In this document: positions 8,726 to 21,611 of the stretch, one piece after another
How positions within the stretch are numbered: the stretch's first letter is position 1
Layout: each line of letters opens with the position of its first letter
DNA from: Tessaracoccus defluvii
GTDB lineage: Bacteria; Actinomycetota; Actinomycetes; Propionibacteriales; Propionibacteriaceae
Direction: 5' to 3'
DNA length: 64,000 bases
Assembly: GCF_014489575.1 (NCBI RefSeq)
Contig: NZ_CP060789.1
Coordinates: forward strand, 558,001 to 622,000
Translations under genes and position numbers: made by a program
The notes under the pieces: model-generated
What the model saw: the letters and a program-made list of their open reading frames with translations, nothing else
Database searches by the model: none
Told to the model about the DNA's origin: nothing

Positions 8726-9754
8726 CTAGCGAGGTGGCGGTGCCGTCGTGCCGCGGACAAGCAGTTGTGTCGGGACGACCACCCGCGGCGGGCTCTGCTG
8801 CACGGTGCCGGAGAGCTGCTCCAGAAGCAGCCGCATCAGCTCGTGTCCCAGCCTGTCGAAGTCCTGCCGGACGGTGGTCAGCGGCGGGTAGGAGAACTCG
8901 CTCAGCTGGATGCCGTCGAAGCCGACGACGGACACGTCCTCGGGGACGCGTCGGCCCGCCTCGTGGAGGGCCCGGATGAGTCCGAAGGCCATCTCGTCGT
9001 TGGCGCAGTAGACGGCGGTGACGTCCTCCCTGCGGGCGATCTCCCGGCCGATCAGGTAGCCGGACATGGGCGACCAGTCGCCCATCCACGGCTCGGGCAC
9101 CTCGCGCCCGGCTGTGGCGAGGCAGCGTTGCCACGTCGACCGCCGCACCTCGCTCGGGTAGGAATCGGCCGCTCCGGCGATGTGGTGGACGGTCCTGTGT
9201 CCCAGTCCGAGGAGATGCGTGACGGCGTCCTGCGTCCCGCGCACCTGGTTCGGGACAGCGGACGGGTAGTGGCCCGCCAGGAGCGAGTCGGACGCCACCA
9301 CCGGCATGCCGGGGGGCAACGAGAGCGCGTCCGGTGTGGCAAGTCCGGCCCGCACGATGATGAGACCGTCGATCGCGGAGTTGGACAGGCGGTGGCTGAC
9401 GCTGCGCAGTTCGTCGGGTACCGGGCGCGGCACCTCGACCAGCGTGACGGAGTAGCCGATCTCCCTGGCGATGTCGGTGATGACGGCGGTCGTCATGGCC
9501 TCGCCCGTGCGGGCCAGCCGCTGCGTGATGACCCCGATGCTGCCGAACGTGCCGACGCGGAGGGCGCGGGCGGCGCGGTTGGGCGTGTACCCGAGCTCGG
9601 TCATGGCGTTGACGACCCGTTCGCGGGTCGCGGGACGCACGGACGGCGACCCGGTCGACACCCGGGACACGGTCTGGGCGGAGACACCCGCGAGCAGGGC
9701 CACATCGGCGATGGAGGGCACTTTGGGGCGGCCGCGACGTTGCGTACTAGCCAT
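8726..9754 (-). CDS. LacI-family transcriptional regulator of the galactoside operon
   Basis: A 342-aa repressor. The N-terminal LacI helix-turn-helix (SIADVALLAGVSAQTVSRV) and hinge helix (NRAARALR) are followed by a periplasmic-binding-protein-like sugar domain. The ATG at 9754 was chosen because the DNA-binding domain begins there and a TACCAT -10 ends 6 nt upstream; the longer reading would add an unlikely 17-residue leader. It is divergent from the binding protein/permease/beta-galactosidase operon, so it most likely represses that operon until a galactoside binds. One operator-like palindrome sits in its own promoter region, suggesting autoregulation. Confidence 0.88.
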   Translation of the reverse strand: MASTQRRGRPKVPSIADVALLAGVSAQTVSRVSTGSPSVRPATRERVVNAMTELGYTPNRAARALRVGTFGSIGVITQRLARTGEAMTTAVITDIAREIGYSVTLVEVPRPVPDELRSVSHRLSNSAIDGLIIVRAGLATPDALSLPPGMPVVASDSLLAGHYPSAVPNQVRGTQDAVTHLLGLGHRTVHHIAGAADSYPSEVRRSTWQRCLATAGREVPEPWMGDWSPMSGYLIGREIARREDVTAVYCANDEMAFGLIRALHEAGRRVPEDVSVVGFDGIQLSEFSYPPLTTVRQDFDRLGHELMRLLLEQLSGTVQQSPPRVVVPTQLLVRGTTAPPPR

Positions 9755-9760
9755 GCGGCG

Positions 9761-9766
9761 ATGGTA
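9761..9766 (-). promoter_or_regulatory. -10 hexamer of the lacI-type gene (leaderless)
   Basis: TACCAT on the minus strand ends 6 nt before the ATG at 9754. Confidence 0.5.
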
Positions 9767-9789
9767 GCAGCGGGGGAAGGGCGGAAGGA

Positions 9790-9805
9790 ATGGCAACGTC
9801 ACCAT
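9790..9805. promoter_or_regulatory. LacI-type operator candidate O2
   Basis: ATGGCAACGTCACCAT is palindromic at 12 of 16 positions around a central ACGT, the usual LacI-family architecture with a central CG. It lies 24-39 bp upstream of the regulator's predicted -10 element and shares TGGCAACGT with the candidate at 9893. Confidence 0.5.
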
Positions 9806-9865
9806 CTCTTGCCGTGTTTACGCCTTCCGTGTCCGAATCGTTACATATCAAGTGGGTCACATCAG

Positions 9866-9893
9866 TTGCGGGCCCGGCGGGATCGTGTAGTTT
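9866..9893 (+). promoter_or_regulatory. Promoter candidate of the galactoside operon
   Basis: TTGCGG (9866-9871), a 16-bp spacer and TAGTTT (9888-9893) give a plausible sigma-A promoter. The start site would fall near 9900, inside the palindrome at 9893-9908, and leave a leader of about 170 nt before the binding protein. That leader holds a small hairpin (GCCGAC 10025-10030 with GTCGGC 10037-10042) just upstream of the AGGAGG at 10055-10060. Confidence 0.4.
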
Positions 9894-9908
9894 TGGCAAC
9901 GTAAACAA
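9893..9908. promoter_or_regulatory. LacI-type operator candidate O1
   Basis: TTGGCAACGTAAACAA matches TTG-N3-ACGT-N3-CAA, an imperfect palindrome with a central CG, placed across the predicted transcription start of the operon. Its centre is 103 bp from that of the palindrome at 9790-9805. An additional half-site GTTTAC occurs at 9816-9821. Confidence 0.55.
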
Positions 9909-10068
9909 TTCGTGGTGGCGTTCACAGCAGAGCGTCACAGGGCCCGGGAGATCATCCGTTTGACCGGGCGGGGTTCCGCCGCAGTGGTGCGTCCAGGGCC
10001 CGCGTAGACACGAGTGTTACGGGCGCCGACGGGGTCGTCGGCACGTGGAACAACAGGAGGATCGTTCA

Positions 10069-11397
10069 ATGAAGAAGACGAAGCTGACCACGCTCGCCAT
10101 CGCGGGCATGCTCTCGCTCTCCGTCGCGCTCACCGCCTGCGGTGGCGGCGGGGGAGAGACCCCCGGCGGCGGCGAGACCACCGGCGGCGGCAGCGGCGGT
10201 GGCGGCGGCGACCAGACGCTCACCGTGTGGGCCTGGGATCCGGCGTTCAACATCTACTCCATGCAGGAGGCCGAGAAGATCTACCAGAAGGATCACCCGG
10301 ACTTCAAGCTGGACATCCAGGAGACCCCCTGGAACGACATCCAGACCCGCCTGACCACCATCGCGCAGGCGCAGACCTGGGACGAGCTGCCTGACATCTT
10401 CCTGATGCAGAACAACGCGTACCAGAAGAACATCATCAACTACCCGGACATCGCGCAGCCGCTGACCGACACCGGCATCCCGTGGGACGAGTTCCCGGAG
10501 GGCGTGAAGGCCTACTCGACCATCGACGGCGACAACTACGGTGTCCCGTTCGATGCCGGCACGGCCGTCACCGCCATGCGGATCGACGTCCTCGAGGAGG
10601 CCGGGTACACGATCAAGGACCTGACCGACATCACCTGGACGCGCTTCATCGAGATCGGCAAGGACGTCCTCGCCAAGACCGGCAAGCCGCTCCTCTCGGG
10701 TGAGGCCGGCAGCCCCGACCTCATCATGATGATGCTCCAGAGCGCGGGCGCCAGCATGTTCGCCGAGGACGGCAGCGTGAACATGGTCGACAACCCGGCC
10801 CTCAGCAACGCGATCGACATCTACATCGAGCTCGTCAAGTCCGGCGTCCTCACGCAGATCAACTCGTGGGACGAGTACATCGGCACGCTGACCAACAGCA
10901 CCGTCGCCGGCACGATCAACGGCATCTGGATCATCGCCAGCATCCAGACCGCGGAGGACCAGGCGGGCAAGTGGATGCTCACGAACCTGCCCAAGCTTGA
11001 CGTCGACGGGGCGACCCACTACTCGGCCAACGGCGGATCCTCCTGGGCCGTCAGCAAGAACGGCGACCTCGATCTCGCCGTCGACTTCCTGAAGAGCACC
11101 TTCGCGGGCTCCACGGAGCTGTACGACACGATCCTGCCGAAGGCCGGCGCCGTCGCCAACTGGATTCCCGCCGGTGACTCGGCCGTGTACGCCGAGCCGC
11201 AGCCGTTCTTCAACAACCAGACGATCTTCAAGGACGTCGTCGCCTTCGGTGCGCAGGTCCCGGCCAACCAGACCGGTGCCTACTACTACGAGGCGCAGGA
11301 GGCCATCGGCCCCGCCACGACGCAGATCCTCGGCGGTATGTCGAAGGAGCAGGCTCTGGCCGAGGCACAGTCCACGGTCGAGTTCGAGATGCAGTGA
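10069..11397 (+). CDS. Sugar ABC transporter substrate-binding lipoprotein
   Basis: A 442-aa extracellular solute-binding protein (family 1) that captures an oligosaccharide for import. The N-terminus is a lipoprotein signal: charged MKKTK, a hydrophobic core and the lipobox LTAC with Cys near position 24, followed by a long Gly/Thr-rich linker. The mature part has the family's LTVWAWDPAF start and PEGVKAYSTIDG segment. The ATG at 10069 follows a strong AGGAGG at 10055-10060. It leads an operon with two permeases and a beta-galactosidase, so the cargo is inferred to be a beta-galactoside. No ATPase gene is present locally. Confidence 0.88.
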   Translation: MKKTKLTTLAIAGMLSLSVALTACGGGGGETPGGGETTGGGSGGGGGDQTLTVWAWDPAFNIYSMQEAEKIYQKDHPDFKLDIQETPWNDIQTRLTTIAQAQTWDELPDIFLMQNNAYQKNIINYPDIAQPLTDTGIPWDEFPEGVKAYSTIDGDNYGVPFDAGTAVTAMRIDVLEEAGYTIKDLTDITWTRFIEIGKDVLAKTGKPLLSGEAGSPDLIMMMLQSAGASMFAEDGSVNMVDNPALSNAIDIYIELVKSGVLTQINSWDEYIGTLTNSTVAGTINGIWIIASIQTAEDQAGKWMLTNLPKLDVDGATHYSANGGSSWAVSKNGDLDLAVDFLKSTFAGSTELYDTILPKAGAVANWIPAGDSAVYAEPQPFFNNQTIFKDVVAFGAQVPANQTGAYYYEAQEAIGPATTQILGGMSKEQALAEAQSTVEFEMQ

Positions 11398-11409
11398 CCT
11401 GAGAAGTGC

Positions 11410-11436
11410 GGGTTGGGGGGCGCCGCCCCCCAACCC
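11410..11436 (+). other. Intercistronic 12-bp perfect stem-loop
   Basis: GGGTTGGGGGGC (11410-11421), loop GCC and GCCCCCCAACCC (11425-11436) form a perfect, very GC-rich hairpin between the binding protein and first permease. No T-run follows. It may act as an attenuator or as a 3' stabiliser giving more binding protein than permease, as known for malE-malF type operons; this is inference. Confidence 0.7.
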
Positions 11437-11475
11437 TCACTACCTTGATCCGAACGCGACAGAACGGAGTTTCTC

Positions 11476-12403
11476 GTGTCTTCCACCTATGTTGAACCGC
11501 TCGAGGAGGCCGCGGCAACGACGCCGGGCCGGAAGAAGCGGATGGCGCCGTCGAAGCGCCACAATCTGACCGGCTGGATCTTCCTGATCCCGGCCGCACT
11601 GCTCATCCTGATCACCAGCTTCTGGCCCATGATCCAGGCGTTCCTACTGTCGCTCCAGACCGGCAAGGGCACGCGCCTGAACTGGGCGGAGCCGCTCTGG
11701 TACAACTACGCCCGGCTGTTCCAGGACGCCACCTTCCGGCTGACGCTCGGCAACACCTTCCTGTACCTGATCATCCAGGTCCCGATCATGCTGGGACTCG
11801 CGCTGGTGCTCGCGAACCTGCTGAACAACCCGAACCTGCGCTGGAAGGGGTTCTGGCGGACCGCCATCTTCCTTCCCTGCGCGGTCTCGCTGGTGTCCTA
11901 CTCGCTGGTGTTCCGCACCCTCTTCTCCACCGACGGCTTCGCCAACGACCTGCTCATGGGGATCGGCGTCATCGACAGCCCCGTCAACTGGCTCGGGCAG
12001 ACCGGCACGGCCCGGTTCGTCATCATCCTCGGCCTCATCTGGCGCTGGACCGGCTACAACATGGTCTTCTACCTCGCGGCGCTGCAGAACATCGACCACT
12101 CGAGCATCGAGGCGGCCCGCGTCGACGGCGCGAACGCCTGGCAGACGTTCTGGTTCGTCACCGTCCCCCAGCTCAAGCCCATGATCCTGCTGACGGCGAT
12201 CATGTCGACCAACGGCACGCTCCAGCTGTTCGACGAGTCGTACAACCTGACCGCAGGTGGCCCCGCCAACACCACCATGACGATGTCGCACTACCTGTAC
12301 GAGATGTCGTTCCAGAAGAACCCGAACATCGGATACGGCTCGGCCGTGTCCTACGTGATCCTGATCCTCGTGGCCGTCCTGGCCCTCATCCAGATGAAGG
12401 TGG

Positions 12404-12420
<17 letters not shown>
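11476..12420 (+). CDS. Sugar ABC transporter permease, MalF/UgpA type
   Basis: A 314-aa inner-membrane permease with six predicted helices. The first is at ~30-50 (WIFLIPAALLILITSFWPMI). The ATPase-contacting EAA loop reads SIEAARVDGANAWQTFWFVTVPQL. The GTG start is preceded by GGAG at 11466-11469. It partners the permease encoded immediately downstream, overlapping by 17 bp, and is fed by the binding lipoprotein upstream. Energy must come from an MsmK-type ATPase encoded elsewhere. Confidence 0.88.
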
Positions 12421-16230
<3,810 letters not shown>

Positions 16231-16246
16231 GGCTCCGACGCGACGA

Positions 16247-16290
16247 CGGCGGGCGTCCCACCTCCGGGCGGGGCGCCCGCCGCCGTTTGT
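16247..16290. terminator. Bidirectional terminator candidate between lacZ and pknB
   Basis: CGGCGGGCG (16247-16255) pairs with CGCCCGCCG (16274-16282) around an 18-nt loop, followed by CCGTTTGT. It sits in the 82 bp between two convergent genes. The T-run is weak. Confidence 0.5.
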
Positions 16291-16312
16291 GTGGCGATCG
16301 GAGCGGAGAGGA

Positions 16313-18427
16313 TCAGGCGAAGTAGAGCGTCACCTTCGACCCCACAGGGACGCTGCGTCCCTCGCCAGGGTCGGTGCCCGTGGCGATGTTCAACGCGATG
16401 GGGAAGCTGGAGGCGTTGACGACGTCGACCACCAGGTCGAGGTCCTCGAGCTTCTTCTTGGCGTCGTCGACGCTGTCGCCCGCGACCGATGGGATGGTGA
16501 CCAGCACGGGTCCCAGCGAGCCGACAAGGGTGACGGTGTCACCCCGCTTGCCGGTGCCGGAGGTGGGATCCTGCCGGAGGACCTTGCCCTTCTCCACCGC
16601 CGTCGAGTTCTCCTCCGAGAACTTCACCTCGAAGCCGAGCTTCTTCAGCTCCTCGCGGGCGGCGGTGGCGTCCCCGTTGACAAGGTTCGGGATCTGGATC
16701 GGCTCCGGCCCCTTGGACACGACAAGGTCGACCGGTGTGTCGGGCTTCAGCTGCGTCCCCGGCTCCTGCGTGGCGCTGAGGACGACGCCGGAGGCGACGG
16801 TCTCCGACCACTCTTCCGTGACCTCGCCGACGGCGAGCCTCCCGGAGGTCAGCAACCGCTCCGCGTCGGTCCGCTGTTCGCCCACGACGGTGGGCATCGG
16901 GTACCGCTCGGGCCCCAGCGACATGACGAGCGTGAACGAGCCGCCCCGCAGGAGCCGCTCCCCGGGGCCGGGATCGGTGCGGATGACCAGCCCCTTGGCG
17001 ACGGTCTCCGAGTACTCGGTGGAGGTCGTGACCGAGAGGTCGTTGGCGTCGGCGGCCTCGGTCGCCTTGGTCTCGTTCAGGCCGGCGACCGTCGGTACCG
17101 TCGTGAACCGGCCCGACATCCACCACCAGGAGCCGACGCCGGCGCCCGCGGTCAGCAGCACCACCAGCAGGATGGCGAGCAGGCCGCGGCGGCGCCGGTG
17201 CACGGGATCGTGGGAGATGTGCAGCGGAGGGAAGACAGGGGTCCGATGGCTGCGGGGAGACGACCAGTGGTCCTCGTCCTCGGGGGTCGGTGGGACCGGC
17301 GAGTGCGTGCGGGTGACGGCGGCCGTCGGCGTGCGTGACGGTGCCGTCGGGGAGACGGCAGGCTCCGGCGTCGTGGCCGCCGCGGGGCGCCACTGCGGCT
17401 CGGCCGTGACGGTGGGGGGCGTCAGCCCCGTCGTCGACGGGCGGGGCCGGGCCGGCGGCGGCCCGATGCGCTGCGTGTCGGCCTCCGGTGGGGCATCCGG
17501 CAGCAGGGCCGCGGCGAGGGCCGGGTTGTCGCGACCGCCGGTGGCGGCAAACTCGGTGCGGGCGCGGCGCACGGCCTGCAGCAGCTCGCGACCGTCGGCG
17601 TACCTGCTGCGCGGATCGCGGCCGGTCGCCCCGAGCACGAGGCAGTCCACGTAGTCGGGCAGCGGCTCCACGGGCGTGTGGCCGCTCTCGGCCAGCCGCT
17701 CCGACGGCCGCTCGATGTCGACGTTCACGTGCCGGTAGGCGATCTGGTAGTTGTTCTCGCCCGTGTGGGGCTTCTGTCCCGTCAGCATCTCGAACAGGAC
17801 GACGCCGGCCGAATACACGTCACTGCGCTCGTCGGGGCGCGAGTGGGTGACCAGCTCGGGCGGAAGGTAGCTGGCGGTGCCGAGCAGCACCCCCGTGGCG
17901 GTCACCTGCGGGGAATCGACCTTGCGGGCCAGCCCGAAGTCCGCCACCTTGGCGTGGCCGCGCGGCGTCAGCATGACGTTCTCCGGCTTGATGTCACGGT
18001 GGACGACGCCGGCCTCGTGGGCCGCTGCCACAGCGGCCGCGATCTGCTCGAACAGCTCCAGCGCCCTGCTCGTCGGCAGCGCCCCGCTCCTGGAGATTTT
18101 GTTGCGCAGCGTGCCGCCCTCGATGAACTCCATCACGATGTAGGGCAGCCCCTGCGACGAGCCCTGGTCGAAGATGCTGACGACGTTCGGATGGCTCAGC
18201 ACCGCGGCGGAGCGGGCCTCCCTGTCGAACTTGGCGGCGAACTCGTCGTCCTCGCCCATGTCGCTGCGCATCACCTTGACGGCGACAGCGCGCGTCAGGC
18301 GCAGGTCGCGCGCCCGATAGACCGTGGCCATGCCGCCGCGCGCGACCTTCGCCACGATCTCGTAGCGGTCGTCGAGCACCTGGCCGACCAACGGGTCGAA
18401 AGTGCTGTTCAATGCCACTCCATGCAC
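16313..18427 (-). CDS. pknB: Serine/threonine protein kinase with PASTA domains (PknB/StkP type)
   Basis: A 704-aa membrane kinase controlling cell wall growth and division. The cytosolic kinase domain (~20-290) has the glycine loop, catalytic Lys in VAVKVM (~50), HRDIKPEN (~142-149) and DFG (~161). A Pro/Thr-rich juxtamembrane stretch leads to one transmembrane helix (~414-435). Four extracellular PASTA repeats follow, binding muropeptides in this family. The usual operon partners (FtsW, PbpA, PknA, phosphatase) are absent, so this may be a second or relocated paralogue. The GTG at 18427 has no clear ribosome site; GTG at 18418 is an alternative. Confidence 0.9.
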   Translation of the reverse strand: MHGVALNSTFDPLVGQVLDDRYEIVAKVARGGMATVYRARDLRLTRAVAVKVMRSDMGEDDEFAAKFDREARSAAVLSHPNVVSIFDQGSSQGLPYIVMEFIEGGTLRNKISRSGALPTSRALELFEQIAAAVAAAHEAGVVHRDIKPENVMLTPRGHAKVADFGLARKVDSPQVTATGVLLGTASYLPPELVTHSRPDERSDVYSAGVVLFEMLTGQKPHTGENNYQIAYRHVNVDIERPSERLAESGHTPVEPLPDYVDCLVLGATGRDPRSRYADGRELLQAVRRARTEFAATGGRDNPALAAALLPDAPPEADTQRIGPPPARPRPSTTGLTPPTVTAEPQWRPAAATTPEPAVSPTAPSRTPTAAVTRTHSPVPPTPEDEDHWSSPRSHRTPVFPPLHISHDPVHRRRRGLLAILLVVLLTAGAGVGSWWWMSGRFTTVPTVAGLNETKATEAADANDLSVTTSTEYSETVAKGLVIRTDPGPGERLLRGGSFTLVMSLGPERYPMPTVVGEQRTDAERLLTSGRLAVGEVTEEWSETVASGVVLSATQEPGTQLKPDTPVDLVVSKGPEPIQIPNLVNGDATAAREELKKLGFEVKFSEENSTAVEKGKVLRQDPTSGTGKRGDTVTLVGSLGPVLVTIPSVAGDSVDDAKKKLEDLDLVVDVVNASSFPIALNIATGTDPGEGRSVPVGSKVTLYFA

Positions 18428-18465
18428 GGTCGGGGAAGAAGGCCGTGGGCCCCGTCTGGGTTCCG

Positions 18466-18471
18466 ATCATA
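18466..18471 (-). promoter_or_regulatory. -10 hexamer of pknB
   Basis: TATGAT on the minus strand lies about 40 bp upstream of the pknB start, predicting a leader of roughly 30 nt. Confidence 0.4.
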
Positions 18472-18547
18472 GGCGAGGCCGCCGGGACGCAGACCGCGCC
18501 GCTCCGGCGAGTCTTCCGCGCGGTGTCCCCACGGACCCGGGCACACC

Positions 18548-18570
18548 TAGAGTGTGGCCACCGAGAGGAG
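18548..18570 (+). promoter_or_regulatory. -10 hexamer and ribosome binding site of the ThiE-like gene
   Basis: TAGAGT (18548-18553) is followed by GAGAGGAG (18563-18570), 5 nt before the GTG start. Unlike many neighbours this gene has a short leader with a good Shine-Dalgarno. Confidence 0.45.
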
Positions 18571-18575
18571 ACACC

Positions 18576-19250
18576 GTGACTGCGCTCATCGCCCTGACGA
18601 CCCGACTGCGCCTCGCCCGGCTTGCGCTGGTGGTGCCAGCGGAGCTTACGGGGACCGAGGCCGCCGACTTCGCCGCGGCCGGCGCCGACCTGATCATCCT
18701 GTCCACGGGCGACCGGAGCGTCGAGGAGGCGGCCGGGGAGCATGCCGCCGCCCGCGGCCGCCTGTTCGGTCTTCCCGCGCTGCTCGCCGTCGACCGGACC
18801 GATGTCGCCGCGGCCGCGCACGCCGACGTCGTCCACCTCGGCCGCGCCCCCGTCCGCCCGGGGGAGGCACGGCCCCACCCGTACGCGCTGGTCGGGGGCC
18901 GGCTTACGGGAACCCCTGACCTCGCGCGGCTCGGCGGAGACGGCCTCGACTACGGCTTCGTCGGCCCCGCCATCGTCGACGGCGCGGTCGGGGACGAGGT
19001 GGCCGCTGCGGCGTCGGCGCTGCCCCCGCTGGCGCTGCCCGCCCACCCGGTCTGGTTCGCGGCAGGCGGCATCACGCTGGACACCATCACCGACGTGCTC
19101 GCCGCGGGTGCCCGTCGGGTGACAGTCTCGACCGCCGTCTTCGGGGCCGCGGACCCGCTCGCGGTGACCCGCTCGCTGGCCGATGCCGTCGCCGCCGCGT
19201 GGGAGGCGGACGGTGGATCAGCCGCCTACCGGCTCGACGCGTTCGCGTGA
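18576..19250 (+). CDS. ThiE/TenI-like thiamine phosphate synthase family protein
   Basis: A 224-aa TIM-barrel protein resembling thiamine phosphate synthase (joins the thiazole and pyrimidine moieties) or the related TenI. Recognisable segments are AAGADLIILS, GLPALLAVDRTDVA, HLGRAPV, and the phosphate-binding WFAAGGITLDTITDVLAAGA followed by VSTAVFGAADP. The pyrimidine-binding residues of true ThiE are not clearly conserved, and no other thi genes lie nearby, so catalytic assignment is tentative. Its 3' end overlaps the convergent P-type ATPase gene by 33 bp. Confidence 0.65.
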   Translation: MTALIALTTRLRLARLALVVPAELTGTEAADFAAAGADLIILSTGDRSVEEAAGEHAAARGRLFGLPALLAVDRTDVAAAAHADVVHLGRAPVRPGEARPHPYALVGGRLTGTPDLARLGGDGLDYGFVGPAIVDGAVGDEVAAAASALPPLALPAHPVWFAAGGITLDTITDVLAAGARRVTVSTAVFGAADPLAVTRSLADAVAAAWEADGGSAAYRLDAFA

Positions 19251-21611
19251 GGGCAGTAGCCGGGGCTTGTCGCCCCGGATCGCGGTGCTGATCCACCAGG
19301 CCGCCTCGACGGCGACCATGCCGATTGCGCCGAGGACGATGCCGACCAGCACCGTCTCCCGGTTCGAGATGTCCAGGTAGAGCCAGCGGCGCGAGAAGTC
19401 GAACAGGAACAGCGAGAAGTAGAAGCTGTAGGCGAATATCACCATGCCTGCCCGCCACCAGACGTACGGCCGGGCGACCGTCGACAGCACCCACGTGGCC
19501 GACATCAGCAGCGCGATCAGCGCCGCGGTCGAGGCCTGCAGTTGCTGTGCGTCGGTGATGGCGTCGTCGAGGCCGCGTGTCGTCACATAGGCCACCAGCG
19601 TCACGGCGGCGACGATGGCCCCGCCGGGGACGGCGACCGCCAGCGTTCGACTCACGAAGCCCGGCCTGGCCCGGTCGCGGTTGGGAGCCAGGGACATCAG
19701 GAAGGCGGGGATGCCGATGGTGAACCAGCCGATGACGGTGATCTGGAGCGGGCGGAACGGGCCCGGCAGGTGCAGCAGCCCGGTGGTGAGGGCGATGAGC
19801 ACGGCGTAGATGGTTTTGGTGAGGAATAGCTTCGCGACGCGCTCGATGTTGCCGATGACCCGGCGGCCCTCGGCCACGATGTGCGGCAGCGTGGCGAAGC
19901 TGTCGTCGAGGAGCACGATCTGGGCGACGGCGCGGGTGGCGGGTGAGCCGGAGCCCATCGCCACCCCCAGGTCGGCGTCCTTCAGGGCCAGCACGTCGTT
20001 GACGCCGTCGCCTGTCATCGCGACGGTGTGGCCCCGCTCCTGCAGCGCGCCCACCATCTGCCGCTTCTGCTCCGGGGTGACGCGGCCGAAGACGCCGTGC
20101 GTGTCGACCTGCTCCGTGAACGCGGGACCCGGGGCGGGGAGGGTGCGCGCATCGACGACGTCGCCCAGGTCGACGCCGAGTGAGCGGGTGACGGCGCCGA
20201 CGGAGGCTGCGTTGTCGCCGGAGATCACCTTGAGCGCGACGCCCTGGTCCTCGAAGTAGGCCAGCGTCTCGGCGGCGTCGTGCCGCGTCTCCTGGTCGAG
20301 CACGACCAGCGCCACGGGCAGGGGGACCCCGGGGGCGTCGCCGGCCGTGACGTCCACGTCGCTGCGTGCCAGCAACAGCACCCGGCGTCCCGTCGCCCCG
20401 ATCTCCTCGGCCCGGGCGGCGACGTCGCCGACGGCGAGCACATCGGGGGCGCCCAGGAGCCAGGATCCGTGACCGGAGAACGTCGTCCCTGCCCATTTCC
20501 TGGCCGACGTGAACGGCGCCCGGGACAGCGTCTCCCAGGGGTGAGCCGCCGCGGGGACCACTGCGGCAATGGCCTGCATGGACGCGTTGGGTGCGGGATC
20601 GGCCGCCACCAGCTGGCTGAGTGCCTCCCACGCGACGTCATCGGCGCCGTCGAGCGCGAGGACCCCGCCCAACGTCATGGTGCCCTGTGTGAGCGTGCCG
20701 GTCTTGTCCGCACACACGACGCTGACGCGGGCGAGGCCCTCGATCGCGGGCAGTTCCTGCACGAGACAGTTGCGGCGGCCGAGCCGGATGACCCCGAGCG
20801 CGAACGCTATGGAGGTCAGTAGGACCAGGCCCTCCGGCACCATCGGCACCAGGGCGGCCGTCATGCGGACGACGGCCTCCTGCCAGGTGGTGCCGGGCTG
20901 GCTGAACTGTACCCAGATGGTGAGCAGCCCGACGGGCACCAGCAGCCAGGTGACGATCCGCAGGATGGAGTTGATGCCCTGGCGGAGCTCCGAGGAGACG
21001 AGCGTGAACTTCGAGGCCTGCGCGGTGAGCTGCGCGGCATAGGCCTCCGCGCCCACCTTCTCGGCGCGGTAGGTGCCGGTGCCGGACACGACGAACGCCC
21101 CTGACATCACCGGGTTGCCGGGGGCCTTCGCCACGGGGTCGGATTCGCCGGTGAGCAGCGACTCGTCGATCTCCAGATAGTCGGACGAGACGACGGAGCC
21201 GTCGACGACCAGCTGGTCGCCGGGCGCGATGGCGATCAGGTCGTCGAGCACGACGGCGTCGCGCACGATCTCCTGGCGGAGCCCGTCGCGGATGACGACC
21301 GGGTGGGCCTCGCCCACCACGGCCAGGTTGTCGAGGGTGCGCTTCGCGCGGAGCTCCTGGATGATGCCGATGATCGAGTTGAAGACGATGAGGATGCCGA
21401 ATGCACCCTCCATCCACTGCCCGGTCGACCAGACCAGCGCGAGCAGCACGGACAGGATGGCGTTGACGCGGGTGAAGACGTTCGCGCGGATGATGCCGAG
21501 CGTCGAGCGGCCCGAGCGGGACGGGAGGGTGTTGACGTCGCCGGCGGCGATGCGCTCCGCGACCTCCGCGGAGGTCAGCCCAACTGGCGGTGCGGCGGCA
21601 TCATCGGGCAC
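19218..21611 (-). CDS. ctpE: Cation-translocating P-type ATPase, CtpE-like
   Basis: A 797-aa P-type ATPase using ATP to move a cation across the membrane. The actuator domain has LTGESDPV. The phosphorylation motif DKTGTLTQG carries the catalytic Asp. The hinge TGDGVNDVLALKDADLGVAMGSG is split over the GDGVND loop. The M4 motif VPMVPEGLVLL resembles CtpE, the mycobacterial calcium-uptake ATPase, rather than heavy-metal pumps; no N-terminal metal-binding CxxC is present. Calcium is therefore the best guess. The GTG start overlaps the polyprenyl synthase stop by 11 bp. Confidence 0.82.
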   Translation of the reverse strand: MPDDAAAPPVGLTSAEVAERIAAGDVNTLPSRSGRSTLGIIRANVFTRVNAILSVLLALVWSTGQWMEGAFGILIVFNSIIGIIQELRAKRTLDNLAVVGEAHPVVIRDGLRQEIVRDAVVLDDLIAIAPGDQLVVDGSVVSSDYLEIDESLLTGESDPVAKAPGNPVMSGAFVVSGTGTYRAEKVGAEAYAAQLTAQASKFTLVSSELRQGINSILRIVTWLLVPVGLLTIWVQFSQPGTTWQEAVVRMTAALVPMVPEGLVLLTSIAFALGVIRLGRRNCLVQELPAIEGLARVSVVCADKTGTLTQGTMTLGGVLALDGADDVAWEALSQLVAADPAPNASMQAIAAVVPAAAHPWETLSRAPFTSARKWAGTTFSGHGSWLLGAPDVLAVGDVAARAEEIGATGRRVLLLARSDVDVTAGDAPGVPLPVALVVLDQETRHDAAETLAYFEDQGVALKVISGDNAASVGAVTRSLGVDLGDVVDARTLPAPGPAFTEQVDTHGVFGRVTPEQKRQMVGALQERGHTVAMTGDGVNDVLALKDADLGVAMGSGSPATRAVAQIVLLDDSFATLPHIVAEGRRVIGNIERVAKLFLTKTIYAVLIALTTGLLHLPGPFRPLQITVIGWFTIGIPAFLMSLAPNRDRARPGFVSRTLAVAVPGGAIVAAVTLVAYVTTRGLDDAITDAQQLQASTAALIALLMSATWVLSTVARPYVWWRAGMVIFAYSFYFSLFLFDFSRRWLYLDISNRETVLVGIVLGAIGMVAVEAAWWISTAIRGDKPRLLPSRERVEPVGG

